A stretch of 64,000 nt of DNA from Jannaschia formosa (GCF_003340555.1 NZ_QPLJ01000005.1:124001-188000), one strand, 5' to 3'. Counted from the stretch's first letter, positions 51,880-62,372 are shown. The notes: a model not told the origin generated them from the letters alone. Numbers and translations are program-made.

Positions 51880-52581
51880 GTGCTGGGCTGGCTCAGGCGG
51901 CGGCGGTCCGAGCCGCCGCCTCCGGCCGGGCCGAGCTGGCCGCGCCTGGAAAGCCCGCTTCCGCTGCTTCTCCCCGGGGACGGCCGTAGGGTCCTCAGCC
52001 TTTATGGCCCGCTCAACAACGTGGAGTCCTTCGTCGGCCATCTGCTGTCTCGGGGGGCCGCACCTGCGCGCATTCCATCGGACTATCGCGGTGCGGCGGC
52101 CGTCGAACGCTATGTCGGGAACGTGGAGGGCGAGGGCCACGCGCTCTTCGCGGAGAATGCCGGCAGCGAAATCCGCGCGATTCTGGAGGATGCGTCGACA
52201 GGGAGCGAGGTTCTGAACCTGCCCGCGGTCGGATCGATCATCGCGGAGTATCGGGACCTGCTCGAAGAGGACCCTCGTTGGGAGGGCGGGACTCTCGAAG
52301 ACGAGGGAAAGGCGAAGGTCTTCCGGGAGAGGTACGAGGCGCTCGACGAGCGGCTCTACGCCGTCAAGGCTGGCGAGGCGGAGATCATGCAGTCCGTGGA
52401 AGACATTCCGCAGGAGTTCCGCGCCGAGGTCAGGACGTTGCTGGAGACCGACTCGTTCTACCGGGCGAACCTGCCCTACCTGCGCGGCAGGGTCTGGGTT
52501 CTCAATCATCCCCGGCTCGAATGGCATGTCGGACCGAACTACTGGGATCGCGTCACGGCACTGGCGAGGGATCTCCAGTAG
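51880..52581 (+). CDS. Hypothetical protein directly following leuA
   Basis: A 233-residue cytoplasmic protein with a basic, proline-rich N-terminus (LGWLRRRRSEPPPPAG). It has no membrane segment and I recognise no family. Distinct stretches are DASTGSEVLNLPAVGSIIAE and LNHPRLEWHVGPNYWDRVTA. Its GTG start at 51880 immediately follows the leuA stop, with no Shine-Dalgarno visible outside leuA, so translation probably depends on coupling. Base composition matches the neighbours. Confidence 0.6.
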   Translation: MLGWLRRRRSEPPPPAGPSWPRLESPLPLLLPGDGRRVLSLYGPLNNVESFVGHLLSRGAAPARIPSDYRGAAAVERYVGNVEGEGHALFAENAGSEIRAILEDASTGSEVLNLPAVGSIIAEYRDLLEEDPRWEGGTLEDEGKAKVFRERYEALDERLYAVKAGEAEIMQSVEDIPQEFRAEVRTLLETDSFYRANLPYLRGRVWVLNHPRLEWHVGPNYWDRVTALARDLQ

Positions 52582-52964
52582 CTCCGACGCTCCGCCTGGC
52601 CCTTGGGGGTCGCCAGGGCGCGGTGCCGTCCGACGTGCGTCCCTGCGGCAAGGCGGGGACGCGCTGGCCTGCGCCGAGCGTTCCTCGGGGCCGGAGCGGT
52701 CGCCGGCCTTGCCCGACAGGTAATGCCCCTGACGCCCGACGCCACCATGGTCGCCCTGGCCTGCCTTCGGATCGGATGTCGCGCTCTTCGCTCCGAGGAT
52801 GCGCCTTCGTGGCGGAGGCCGGACGCAAAGCGCGGGGGGAGGTCATCTGTCGGAACCCTCGCCAACGTGCCGGACGACAGGGCTGTCCTCCGGAGGGCGC
52901 TGCCGCGCTTCACGCTCCCGGATCGCTCGCGAAATGGCTTCGCTCGACCCCAACGTCCTATGCG
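52582..52964. other. Gene-free gap downstream of the leuA unit
   Basis: No convincing gene, repeat or RNA is seen in these 383 bases. Short frames on both strands have codon use unlike the neighbours. It separates the plus-strand leuA unit from the three convergent ATP-grasp genes. Confidence 0.5.
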
Positions 52965-54083
52965 TCAGGTAGCCGGGACCGAGCCCAAGGGCGACGGCAA
53001 AGGCGCCGTTGACGCCATGCCCGAGCGAGGAGCGGGGGCGAGCCGGTCCAGCAGACAGCGCAGGGTCAGGCGATACTCCTCCAGCGCGGGCTCGGGCTGC
53101 GGCGTCCGCAGGAACCAGCTGCGCCGCAGGTCCCAGGCGCGCGCGGCCGGATGGCGGGGATCGGCCCCGATCCCGGCCAGCCGGCCCCCGCCGTTATAGA
53201 GCGTCATCTCACCGACATGGGCGCTTTCCCCGTCGGTGAGCAGGTCGATGCGGATGTGGTCGAAGGGCGCCGCCAACTGCTGCGCGGCGCGGATCAGCGC
53301 CTGCCAGTTGGGGGGCAGCGGGGCGGGGTCGAAGGCCTGCGCCGTCTCGGGCAGATCCCGGCTCAGCCGGACGCGCCCCTCCGCATCCGCGGCCCAGAAC
53401 TGCCCGGTCGGGGTGCCGAAGCGGTCGAAGATCCGCAGCACCCGCTCGATCCGGTCGCCGAAGACATAGACCTCCACCTCCTCCAGCCTGCGTCCGGGGG
53501 CGGGGCGGACCCGTTCCTCGATCAGGATGCGGGGCGGGATCGGGCCGTAGCCCCATTCGAACTGCCGCCAGCCATGACGATGCGCCATGAAGCGGTGCCC
53601 CGCGGCCCGCAGATCCGCCAAGGTCGTCTCGCCGGGGGTCAGGAACAGCTGCGCCTGCCAGCCATGCGCCGCCTTCGCGACGGCCAAGCGGCCGAGCGCC
53701 GTGTCGGGGATCGCCTCCGGATCGGTGCCCTGCCAGATCAGCCGGGGAGCGGCGAGCGGCATCCGCTCGGCCGCAAGCCAGTCCTTCACCGCGATCTTGT
53801 CGATCACGGCAGGGAACAGCGGGTTGCGGTCGAAGACCTTCCGCCAGGTGAACTTCTCGTTGATCGTGCGCGGCAGCGCCACGCGCAGGCCCTGCTGGTC
53901 ATTGGCGGGGTCGAGCCGGCAGGCACGCCAGCGCAGCTTGGCATGCGTCTCGGCGATCCATGCCTCCGTCCGCGCGAAGACTTGCGCCTCGGCCCGGGTC
54001 AGCGCGACGTCGTCCAGCGTCGGAGGACAGGCGCTGAAGGACTGGTCGAAGCCGCCATCGGGATGAAAGAAGAGTTCCGGCAT
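52965..54083 (-). CDS. TupA-like ATP-grasp protein 1
   Basis: A 372-residue cytoplasmic ATP-grasp protein related to the TupA family (named for teichuronopeptide synthesis in Bacillus). Shared elements are RTINEKFTWRKVFDRNPLFP, the nucleotide-contacting VIDKIAVKDWLAAER, LIEERVRPAPGRRLEEVEVY and the metal site VGEMTLYNGGGR. ATP-grasp enzymes ligate carboxylates to amines via acylphosphates. About the last 20 residues look like read-through sequence. It shares roughly half its residues by eye with the next gene upstream. Confidence 0.82.
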   Translation of the reverse strand: MPELFFHPDGGFDQSFSACPPTLDDVALTRAEAQVFARTEAWIAETHAKLRWRACRLDPANDQQGLRVALPRTINEKFTWRKVFDRNPLFPAVIDKIAVKDWLAAERMPLAAPRLIWQGTDPEAIPDTALGRLAVAKAAHGWQAQLFLTPGETTLADLRAAGHRFMAHRHGWRQFEWGYGPIPPRILIEERVRPAPGRRLEEVEVYVFGDRIERVLRIFDRFGTPTGQFWAADAEGRVRLSRDLPETAQAFDPAPLPPNWQALIRAAQQLAAPFDHIRIDLLTDGESAHVGEMTLYNGGGRLAGIGADPRHPAARAWDLRRSWFLRTPQPEPALEEYRLTLRCLLDRLAPAPRSGMASTAPLPSPLGSVPAT

Positions 54084-54163
54084 CGAGCCCCCGGTCTGAT
54101 CACGACATCACCATCGCCGACCGATGGTTAAGATCGCGTTGCCGCTATCCCTATGGCGCCCGA

Positions 54164-55267
54164 TCAGACCTGCGTCTCGGCCCAGTCGAGCAGGGCGCCC
54201 AGCGTCAGGCGATACTCCTCGAGCATCGGGTCGACCTGCGGCGTCCGCAGGAACCAGCTGCGCCGGAGGTCCCAGGCCAGCGTTGCCGGATGCGCGCCAT
54301 CGGCTCCGATCCGCGCCATCCGGCCGCCCTGGTTGTAGACGGTCATCTCGTTGAGCACCGCGCGGCTGCCATCGGTCAAAAGGTCGACGCGCATGTGGTC
54401 GAACGGCGCGGCGATTTGCTGCGCAGCCCGGATCATCTCCTCCCAGTTCGGCGGGGGCGGCGCGCGGTCGATGATCTCGGCGACGTCGAGCGGCCGGTTC
54501 GACCTCTGCACCCATCCGTCGGCATCCGCGTCCCAGACCTGGCCGCTGATCGTGCCGAAGCGGTCGAAGAGCCGCACGATCCGCTCGATCCGGTCGCCGA
54601 AGACGTAGACCTTCACCTCCTCCAGACGGGTTCCGGGCGCGGCCACGATCTCCTCCTCGATCAGGAGGCGGGGCGGGATCCGGGAATAGCCCCATTCGAA
54701 CAGGCGCCAGCCATGGCGATGCGTCAGCATCTCGGCGGCGGCGGCGCGGATCTCCGCGGGCTCCGCCTCTCCGGGCCGCAGGAAGAGCTGCGACCGCCAG
54801 CCCTGAGCCGGCTTCATGACGGCCCGCCGGGTCAGGACCGAGGCGGGGATGGCGTCAGGGTCGGTGCCCTGCCACAGCAGCTCGGGCGCGCGCAGCGGCA
54901 TCCGCTCGGTCACGAGCCAGTCCTTCACGGCAATCTTGTCGATCAGGACCGGCAGGCGCGGGTCGTGGTCGAACAGCTTTCGCCAGGTGAACTTCTCGTT
55001 GATCGAGCGCGGCAGGGCGACCTGGAATGTCTCGAGCACGTTCGCCTTGTCGATCCGCACTGATCTCCAGCGCAGCTTCTCATGCGTCTCGACGACCCAG
55101 CGCTCCATCCGGTCGAAATAGCGCCGCTCCGCCGGTTTGAGGGGCAGGTCGTCGAGCGGCGCATGAGAGGGGCGAAGTCCCGGCTGGCGGAAGCTGCCAT
55201 CGGTGTGGAAGACAAGAGGGGGGAGCACGGTGTCCGGGTCCGGCAGTGGAAGGCCGCTCGGAATCAC
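54164..55267 (-). CDS. TupA-like ATP-grasp protein 2
   Basis: A 367-residue ATP-grasp protein, clearly a duplicate of the neighbouring copy: RSINEKFTWRKLFDHDPRLP, LIDKIAVKDWLVTERMP, LIEEEIVAAPGTRLEEVKVY, LNEMTVYNQGGRMARIGADG and WDLRRSWFLRTPQ align to copy 1. The N-terminus (PPLVFHTDGSFRQPG) also matches it. It may ligate an amino acid or peptide onto a cell-envelope precursor, but no partner gene shows the substrate. The gaps between the three copies are 80 and 15 bases, so they form one transcript. Confidence 0.83.
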   Translation of the reverse strand: MIPSGLPLPDPDTVLPPLVFHTDGSFRQPGLRPSHAPLDDLPLKPAERRYFDRMERWVVETHEKLRWRSVRIDKANVLETFQVALPRSINEKFTWRKLFDHDPRLPVLIDKIAVKDWLVTERMPLRAPELLWQGTDPDAIPASVLTRRAVMKPAQGWRSQLFLRPGEAEPAEIRAAAAEMLTHRHGWRLFEWGYSRIPPRLLIEEEIVAAPGTRLEEVKVYVFGDRIERIVRLFDRFGTISGQVWDADADGWVQRSNRPLDVAEIIDRAPPPPNWEEMIRAAQQIAAPFDHMRVDLLTDGSRAVLNEMTVYNQGGRMARIGADGAHPATLAWDLRRSWFLRTPQVDPMLEEYRLTLGALLDWAETQV

Positions 55268-55282
55268 CTTATGCGCGAAAGT

Positions 55283-56311
55283 TCAAGGGCCGAGTTCGCC
55301 CGCCCTTCCCGCGCCGCGCGTCCCGTCCGCAAGGTCCAGCGCTCGTGCGAGACTGCGCGCGTAGATCCGCCATGCGAGCCCGCCGGCCGGCCGGCGCAGT
55401 GCGCCTGCGTCGCGGATGTCCCAGGCCCGCGACAGCGGCGCTTCCGGGTCGTAGCCCTTGCCGGCGAACTTCCCGCCCTCTGAATAGAGCGTCAGCTCGC
55501 CCAGCCAGACGTCGCGGTCATCGGCGAGGAAGTCGACGCGGACGTGATCGAGCGACCGGCTGAGCGCGCGCGCCGCGTGGAGCATCTCGTCGAGGCGCGG
55601 CGAGGGCGGTCCCTTCTTGACCACCCGGCAGACGCCCGGCGGCGTGTCCAGCAGGCGCAGACGGCCGGTCTCGTCGGCCTCATAGGCCTGCCCCGCCCTC
55701 GGGCGGCTTTGCGGGTCGATGCGGACGACCCGGGCGATCCGGCCGGCGAAGGCATAGACCTTCCAGTCCTCAAGCGGCACCCCGGGCCGCCCGACCCGCC
55801 GCTCCACGAAGACGCGGCGGGGGATCGCCAGATAGCCCCATTCGCCGTTGGCGCGGCCGAAATCGTCGGAAAGCCAGCCCGCGATCCGCTGCGCGATCAG
55901 CTCGGGATCCGCCCCGTCCTCGCGCACCAGATGCACACCGCCGGAATTGTGGTTCACCTTGACCACCGCATCCGGGGTGAGCAGCGCGCGGGGCAGATCC
56001 TCGGCCCGCTCGCCCTGCCACAGGACCTGAGGTTGAGGCGGCAGGTCGAGTCCCTGTGCCGCCACCCAGTCGCGCGCAGCCAGCTTGTCGGACAGGGTGA
56101 CGTGCAGCGGGTCGCGGTCGACGACCTTGCGCCAGAGGAACTTCTCGTCGCCCGCGAGGGGCAGCGCATGGAACGGCCGGAAGCCCTGCGCCCGCGCCCG
56201 GCGCCAGGAGTTCACCATCAGGCGGGGCGCGCGGAGCGCGATCCAAAGCTCGGCGGCCAGCAGGACTGCGCGGTCGGCAAGAGGCAATCCCGTAAATCTC
56301 GATAGCGGCAT
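55283..56311 (-). CDS. TupA-like ATP-grasp protein 3
   Basis: A 342-residue, more diverged member. It keeps GDEKFLWRKVVDRDPLHVTL, SDKLAARDWVAAQGLDLPPQ, VFVERRVGRPGVPLEDWKVY and LGELTLYSEGGKFAGKGYDP. The N-terminus differs from the other two: a helical segment (LADRAVLLAAELWIALRAPR) replaces the FH.DG start. It is first in the minus-strand unit, so the diverged copy is transcribed first. It lies 188 bases from the divergent mreB, next to the cell-wall elongation genes. Confidence 0.82.
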   Translation of the reverse strand: MPLSRFTGLPLADRAVLLAAELWIALRAPRLMVNSWRRARAQGFRPFHALPLAGDEKFLWRKVVDRDPLHVTLSDKLAARDWVAAQGLDLPPQPQVLWQGERAEDLPRALLTPDAVVKVNHNSGGVHLVREDGADPELIAQRIAGWLSDDFGRANGEWGYLAIPRRVFVERRVGRPGVPLEDWKVYAFAGRIARVVRIDPQSRPRAGQAYEADETGRLRLLDTPPGVCRVVKKGPPSPRLDEMLHAARALSRSLDHVRVDFLADDRDVWLGELTLYSEGGKFAGKGYDPEAPLSRAWDIRDAGALRRPAGGLAWRIYARSLARALDLADGTRGAGRAGELGP

Positions 56312-56439
56312 CGGACTTCTTTAGGCTGCCCCCGATGCCCCGTCCACGGTCGCTTGCGGGTCGCGCGCGGGGCCATGGGCGAAATGCGGCTCATCGCGTC
56401 GACGTCGCGCACTGGACCCGACCCCGTCCGAGGGTCTAG

Positions 56440-57537
<1,098 letters not shown>

Positions 57538-57552
57538 CCCCTGTTCACCGGA

Positions 57553-57635
57553 GGTTAAGGTTAACGCGCCCACCCACCTTCTTCCTGTGGCCGGAAATAC
57601 TCCGGGGGTCCGGGGGCTGGCCCCCGGTCCCGCCC
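57553..57635 (+). repeat. Dispersed GC-rich hairpin repeat, copy E
   Basis: GGTTAAGGTTAACGCGCCC, then CTTCTTCCTGTGGCCGGAAA, TACTCCGGGGGTCC and the CCGGGGG-CTGG-CCCCCGG hairpin. It fills most of the 166-base gap between mreB and mreC, in an otherwise tightly packed operon, and matches copies B and D almost base for base. Confidence 0.88.
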
Positions 57636-57703
57636 CCTGCAACCCGCGCCGCCGCTCGCATCGCAGCGCGTGGCCGATCACATAGCCCAGAGGCCACCTG
57701 CCC

Positions 57704-58606
57704 ATGGCCCGCAATTCCGCCGAAGAGATCTACCATCGGCCGCTCCGGCGGCTGCTGCTCGCGATCGTCTGCGTCGTGCTGGTCGCGCTGACGCTGCTCT
57801 GGCGCATCGACAACCCGCGGGCCGAGCGCGTCCGCGCCGCGGTGGTCGACCGCGTCGTGCCGGGCTTCGAATGGGCGCTCGCGCCGGTGACCTGGATCGG
57901 CCGGCTGATCGAGGATTTCGAGGGCTATGCCCGCGTCTACGAGCAGAACCAGGACCTCCGGCGCGAGCTGCGCCAGACCCAGGCCTGGCGCGAGGCCGCG
58001 ATCCAGCTCGAGCAGGAGAACGCGCGCCTTCTCGACCTCCTGAACGTCAAGCTCTCGCCGGACCTGACCTATGTGACCGGCGTGGTGCTGACCGATAGCG
58101 GCTCGCCGTTCCGCCGCTCGGTCCTGCTCAACATCGGGGCCGAGGACGGCATCCAGGACGGCTGGGCGGCGATGGACGGGCTGGGGCTGGTGGGCCGGAT
58201 CGCGGGCGTGGGCGCCAGCACTTCACGCGTCATCCTGCTGACCGACGGCAACAGCCGCATCCCGGTGACCATCCAGCCCTCGGGCAAGCGCGCGATCCTC
58301 GCAGGCGACACGACCGTCGCGCCGGCGCTCGAATTCGTGGAAAATCCCGACGACGTCCGCGCAGGCGACCGCATCGTCACCTCGGGCGACGGCGGCGTGT
58401 TCCCGCCCGACCTGCTGGTCGGGCAGGTGGTGCGGACCGTCGACGGGCGGCTGCGCGTGCGGCCCGCCGCCGAGATGGGCCGGCTGGAGTTCCTGCGCGT
58501 GCTGCGCACCCGCGAGCAGGGCGAGATAACCTCCAGCGGCGAGTTGCTGCTTCCGCGCGCGGCCGAGGTCCAGGGCCCGCCCCCGCCCCCGGGCGAGGGC
58601 GGCTGA
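57704..58606 (+). CDS. mreC: Rod-shape-determining protein MreC
   Basis: A 300-residue bitopic protein of the elongasome that activates PBP2-RodA. A membrane helix lies at about residues 15-35 (LLLAIVCVVLVALTLLWRI), followed by a coiled coil (QNQDLRRELRQTQAWREAAI) and the periplasmic beta-domain (GLVGRIAGVGASTSRVILLT, GDRIVTSGDGGVFPPDLLVG). A proline-rich tail ends the protein. mreD starts 3 bases after its stop. Confidence 0.93.
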   Translation: MARNSAEEIYHRPLRRLLLAIVCVVLVALTLLWRIDNPRAERVRAAVVDRVVPGFEWALAPVTWIGRLIEDFEGYARVYEQNQDLRRELRQTQAWREAAIQLEQENARLLDLLNVKLSPDLTYVTGVVLTDSGSPFRRSVLLNIGAEDGIQDGWAAMDGLGLVGRIAGVGASTSRVILLTDGNSRIPVTIQPSGKRAILAGDTTVAPALEFVENPDDVRAGDRIVTSGDGGVFPPDLLVGQVVRTVDGRLRVRPAAEMGRLEFLRVLRTREQGEITSSGELLLPRAAEVQGPPPPPGEGG

Positions 58607-58609
58607 GCC

Positions 58610-59137
58610 ATGGGGCCCTCGGCGATCTGGGGCTACCGACTGACCTATGCGGGCCTGTCGGCGGCGATCCTGTTCTTCGCGCTGCTGCCCTTCGGGCCGC
58701 CCGACGACGGGGTGCCGGGGCCGGACCTGCTGCTGTGCCTGACCTTCGCCTGGATCCTGCGGCGCCCGGACTACGTGCCGGTCTGGCTGCTGGTGCCGGT
58801 CTTCCTGCTGGCCGACACGCTGCTGATGCGGCCCCTCGGTCTCTGGACGCTTCTCGCGCTGCTCGGCTCGGAATACCTGCGCCGCCGGGTCGACCATACC
58901 GAGGTCAGGACCTTCTGGTCCGAGGTCGCTGCCGTCAGCGGCGTCATCATCGGCGTCTTCGTGGTCAACCATCTGGCGATGCTGCTGCTTCTTGCCGAGA
59001 CCGCCCCCCTGCTCAGCCAGGGCTTGCACCTTCTCGCGACCGTTGTCTTCTACCCGCTGACTGCCATATTCTCACAACTGATCGGCGTGCGGCGCCTCGC
59101 CCCCGGAGAGCTGGACACTCTGGGCACGAGAGCCTGA
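58610..59137 (+). CDS. mreD: Rod-shape-determining protein MreD
   Basis: A 175-residue membrane protein with five or six helices (for example LSAAILFFALLPFG and VWLLVPVFLLADTLLMRPLG). Its place between mreC and pbp2, 3 and 22 bases from them, and its size and topology fit MreD, which links MreC to the PBP2-RodA complex. MreD sequences vary widely, so the call rests mainly on context. Confidence 0.88.
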   Translation: MGPSAIWGYRLTYAGLSAAILFFALLPFGPPDDGVPGPDLLLCLTFAWILRRPDYVPVWLLVPVFLLADTLLMRPLGLWTLLALLGSEYLRRRVDHTEVRTFWSEVAAVSGVIIGVFVVNHLAMLLLLAETAPLLSQGLHLLATVVFYPLTAIFSQLIGVRRLAPGELDTLGTRA

Positions 59138-59159
59138 GAGCCCCGGCCGGAGACAGCCC

Positions 59160-61100
59160 ATGAAGCGCAATCCTCAGGAACTGAGCCTCTCGACCCGCCG
59201 CATCACCCGCCGCGCGCTGGTGACGGGCGGGTTGATGACCGCGTTCAGCGGGCTGCTGGTGGCGCGGATGAACCACCTGCAGGTCGACCAGGCGCAGGAG
59301 TTCCTGCTCCTGGCGGAGGAGAACCGGATCAAGGTCCGGCTGCTCGCCCCCGCGCGCGGCGTCATCTTCGACCGCAACGGCCGGATCCTCGCCGGGAACG
59401 AGCAAATCTATCGCGTCTCGATGATCCGCGAGGATGCCGACGACGTCGATCAGACGATCACCCGCCTGCGCGGCCTCGTCCGGCTGGACGAGGAAGCGCT
59501 GCAGCGCGCCATCCGCGAGATGGACCGCCGCCCGCACCAGGCCGTCACCCTGGCCGACCGGCTGACCTGGGAGGAGCTGTCGACCATCGCCGTGAACGTC
59601 CCCGCGCTGCCGGGGATCACGCCTGAGGTCGGGCTGAGCCGGGTCTACCCGATGGGCGCCGACTATGCCCATGTCATCGGCTATGTCGGCCGCGTCTCGG
59701 AACGCGACCTCGAGAACGAGGAGGACGACGACCCGCTGCTCCAGACGCCGCAGTTCCAGATCGGCAAGATCGGCACCGAGCGCCGGCTGGAGAGCGTGCT
59801 GCGCGGCAAGGCCGGGTCGCGGCGGGTCGAGCAGAATGCCGCCGGGCGGATCATGCGCGAGCTGGGGCGCACGCCCGGCCAGTCGGGCAAGGACGTGCAG
59901 CTGACCATCGACGCCGGCCTCCAGAACTTCATCCAGGCCCGCCTCGGAAACGAGAGCGCCAGCGCCGTGGTCATGGACGTGACCAATGGCGACGTGCTGG
60001 CCGCCGTGTCCTCGCCCAGCTACGACCCGAACCTCTTCGTCTCGGGCATCTCGGTGCCCGACTACGCGGAGTTGCGCGATAACGAGCGGCGGCCGCTGCA
60101 CAACAAGATCGTCCAGGGCCTCTATCCCCCCGGCTCCACCTTCAAGATGGTGACCCTGCTCGCCGCGATGGAGGCCGGAGAGGTCACCGCCGGCGAGACC
60201 GTCTACTGCCCCGGCTATCTCACCGTCTCGAACCGCCGCTTCCACTGCTGGAAGCGGGGCGGCCACGGCGCGGTGGACGCGGCCAAGTCGCTGCGGGAAA
60301 GCTGCGACGTCTACTACTACGAGATGGCGCAGCGGGCCGGGATCGACCGGATCGCGGCGATGGCGCACAAGCTGGGGCTCGGCGTCGCCCATGACATCGA
60401 GATGACCTCCGTCTCCGAGGGGCTGATCCCGACCCGCGAGTGGAAGCGCCTGCGCCGCGGAGAGGCCTGGCGGATCGGCGACAGCCTCAACGCCTCGATC
60501 GGGCAGGGCTACGTCCTGACCTCGCCGCTGCAGCTTGCCGTGATGACCGCGCGCCTCGCCTCGGGGCTCGAGGTGACGCCGCGGCTCGTCCGCAGCATCG
60601 GCGGCGAGCCGCAGCCCTCGGGCGTGAAGCGTCCGCTCGATATTCCCCGCTCCCTGCTCGAGAAGCAGCGCGATGCCATGTACCAGGTCGTCAACGGTCG
60701 CGGCGGCACCGCCGGCCGCAGCCGCTTCGACCTGAACGGGGTGAAATGGGCGGGCAAGACCGGCACCTCGCAGGTCCGCAACATCACCGCGGCCGAGCGG
60801 GCGCGCGGCGTGTTCCGCAACGAGGACCTGCCCTGGCGGCGGCGCGACCACGCGCTGTTCGTGGGCTATGCGCCGCATGACGACCCGAAATATGCGATCT
60901 CGGTCGTCGTCGAACATGGCGGCGGCGGCTCGGCCGCAGCGGCGCCGGTGGCGCGCGACATCATGCTCTACGCGCTGCACGGCGGGATGCCGCCGCTGGA
61001 GGCCTATCCCTCGGATCAGCGCGGCCAGATCGAGGAGCTTTTCGCGGGGCTGGTCCTGAACCCCTCCCTGGCCGCGGCCAAGGGGACCTCCGAGGCGTGA
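59160..61100 (+). CDS. mrdA: Penicillin-binding protein 2 (elongasome transpeptidase)
   Basis: A 646-residue class B PBP that crosslinks peptidoglycan during rod elongation. A membrane anchor (residues ~18-37) is followed by the pedestal (ARGVIFDRNGRILAGNEQIY) and the transpeptidase domain: PPGSTFKMVTL (SxxK), the SCD motif in LRESCDVYYYEM, and KTGTS in WAGKTGTSQVRN. All three catalytic motifs are intact. Its stop overlaps the GTG start of rodA, coupling the two partner proteins. Confidence 0.95.
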   Translation: MKRNPQELSLSTRRITRRALVTGGLMTAFSGLLVARMNHLQVDQAQEFLLLAEENRIKVRLLAPARGVIFDRNGRILAGNEQIYRVSMIREDADDVDQTITRLRGLVRLDEEALQRAIREMDRRPHQAVTLADRLTWEELSTIAVNVPALPGITPEVGLSRVYPMGADYAHVIGYVGRVSERDLENEEDDDPLLQTPQFQIGKIGTERRLESVLRGKAGSRRVEQNAAGRIMRELGRTPGQSGKDVQLTIDAGLQNFIQARLGNESASAVVMDVTNGDVLAAVSSPSYDPNLFVSGISVPDYAELRDNERRPLHNKIVQGLYPPGSTFKMVTLLAAMEAGEVTAGETVYCPGYLTVSNRRFHCWKRGGHGAVDAAKSLRESCDVYYYEMAQRAGIDRIAAMAHKLGLGVAHDIEMTSVSEGLIPTREWKRLRRGEAWRIGDSLNASIGQGYVLTSPLQLAVMTARLASGLEVTPRLVRSIGGEPQPSGVKRPLDIPRSLLEKQRDAMYQVVNGRGGTAGRSRFDLNGVKWAGKTGTSQVRNITAAERARGVFRNEDLPWRRRDHALFVGYAPHDDPKYAISVVVEHGGGGSAAAAPVARDIMLYALHGGMPPLEAYPSDQRGQIEELFAGLVLNPSLAAAKGTSEA

Positions 61101-62263
61101 GCTATCTCGAATACAACGTCGCCCGCGTCCCGCAGGGGCTGCAGAAGGTGCTGGCGCTCAACTGGGCGCTGGTCCTTCTGATCACGGCGACGGCCGGGAT
61201 CGGGTTCATCGTGCTCTACTCCGTCTCGGGCGGGGACTGGCGCTGGGCCGAGCCTCAGATGAAGCGCTTCGTCCTGGGCCTCGCTGTGATGTTCGTCGTG
61301 GCCATGATCCCGATCTGGTTCTGGCGCAACGTCTCGGCGCTGCTCTTCGCGGTGACGCTGGCCCTGCTGGTGGCGGTGGAGCTGGTCGGGGTGTCGGGCG
61401 GCGGCGCGCAGCGCTGGATCGACCTGGGCTTCATGCGCCTGCAGCCGTCCGAACTGATGAAGGTCACGATGGTGATGATGCTGGCGGCCTATTACGACTG
61501 GCTCCCGCCCTCGAAGGTGAGCCGCCTGCAATGGGTGCTGCTGCCGGTCGTGCTGATCCTCATTCCGGTCTTCCTGGTCCTGCAGCAGCCCGATCTCGGC
61601 ACCGCAATCCTGCTTCTGACGGGCGGCGGGGCGGTGATGTTCCTGGCCGGCGTCCACTGGGCCTATTTCGCCACGGTGATCGCTGCGGGGGTGGGGCTGG
61701 TGACGGCGGTGCTCAGGTCGCGGGGGACGGATTGGCAGCTTCTCAAGGACTACCAGTACCGCCGCATCGACACCTTCCTCGACCCCGAGAGCGACCCGCT
61801 GGGCGCGGGCTACCACATCACCCAGTCGAAGATCGCGCTGGGCTCGGGCGGCTGGACGGGGAAGGGGTTCATGCAGGGGTCGCAGGCGCGGCTGAACTTC
61901 CTGCCCGAGAAGCATACCGACTTCATCTTCACCACCCTCGCCGAGGAGTTCGGCTTCGTCGGCGGCCTGTCGCTGCTGCTGCTCTACATGCTGATCATCG
62001 CCTTCTGCGTGGCCAGCGCGATGCGCAACAAGGACCGCTACGCTTCGCTGGTGACGCTGGGGGTCGCGGTGACGTTCTTCCTGTTCTTCGCGGTCAACAT
62101 GTCGATGGTGATGGGCATGGCCCCCGTCGTCGGCGTCCCGCTGCCGCTGGTCAGCTACGGCGGCTCGGCCATGGTGGTGCTGATGCTGGCTTTTGGGGTG
62201 GTGCAGTCGGCCCATGTCCACCGTCCGCGGGCGGCGGGCGAGGGGCGGCTGCTGCGCCGATAG
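61097..62263 (+). CDS. rodA: RodA peptidoglycan glycosyltransferase (SEDS family)
   Basis: A 388-residue membrane protein with about ten helices. It polymerises glycan strands from lipid II, with PBP2 as its partner. The conserved FLPEKHTDFIFTTLAEEFGF motif and SGGGAQRWIDLGFMRLQPSE are typical of RodA. Translation starts at GTG 61097, sharing GTGA with the end of the PBP2 gene. It is the last gene of the elongation cluster. Confidence 0.95.
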   Translation: MSYLEYNVARVPQGLQKVLALNWALVLLITATAGIGFIVLYSVSGGDWRWAEPQMKRFVLGLAVMFVVAMIPIWFWRNVSALLFAVTLALLVAVELVGVSGGGAQRWIDLGFMRLQPSELMKVTMVMMLAAYYDWLPPSKVSRLQWVLLPVVLILIPVFLVLQQPDLGTAILLLTGGGAVMFLAGVHWAYFATVIAAGVGLVTAVLRSRGTDWQLLKDYQYRRIDTFLDPESDPLGAGYHITQSKIALGSGGWTGKGFMQGSQARLNFLPEKHTDFIFTTLAEEFGFVGGLSLLLLYMLIIAFCVASAMRNKDRYASLVTLGVAVTFFLFFAVNMSMVMGMAPVVGVPLPLVSYGGSAMVVLMLAFGVVQSAHVHRPRAAGEGRLLRR

Positions 62264-62372
62264 GGGCAATGCCGTGTCCTTCGCGGTCCCGAACCATGCT
62301 TGTGCACGGATCGCCCTGTGATGCGGCGACGTGCGCGTTATCTGTGCGGCAACGCAACGCACGGAGCCTACC

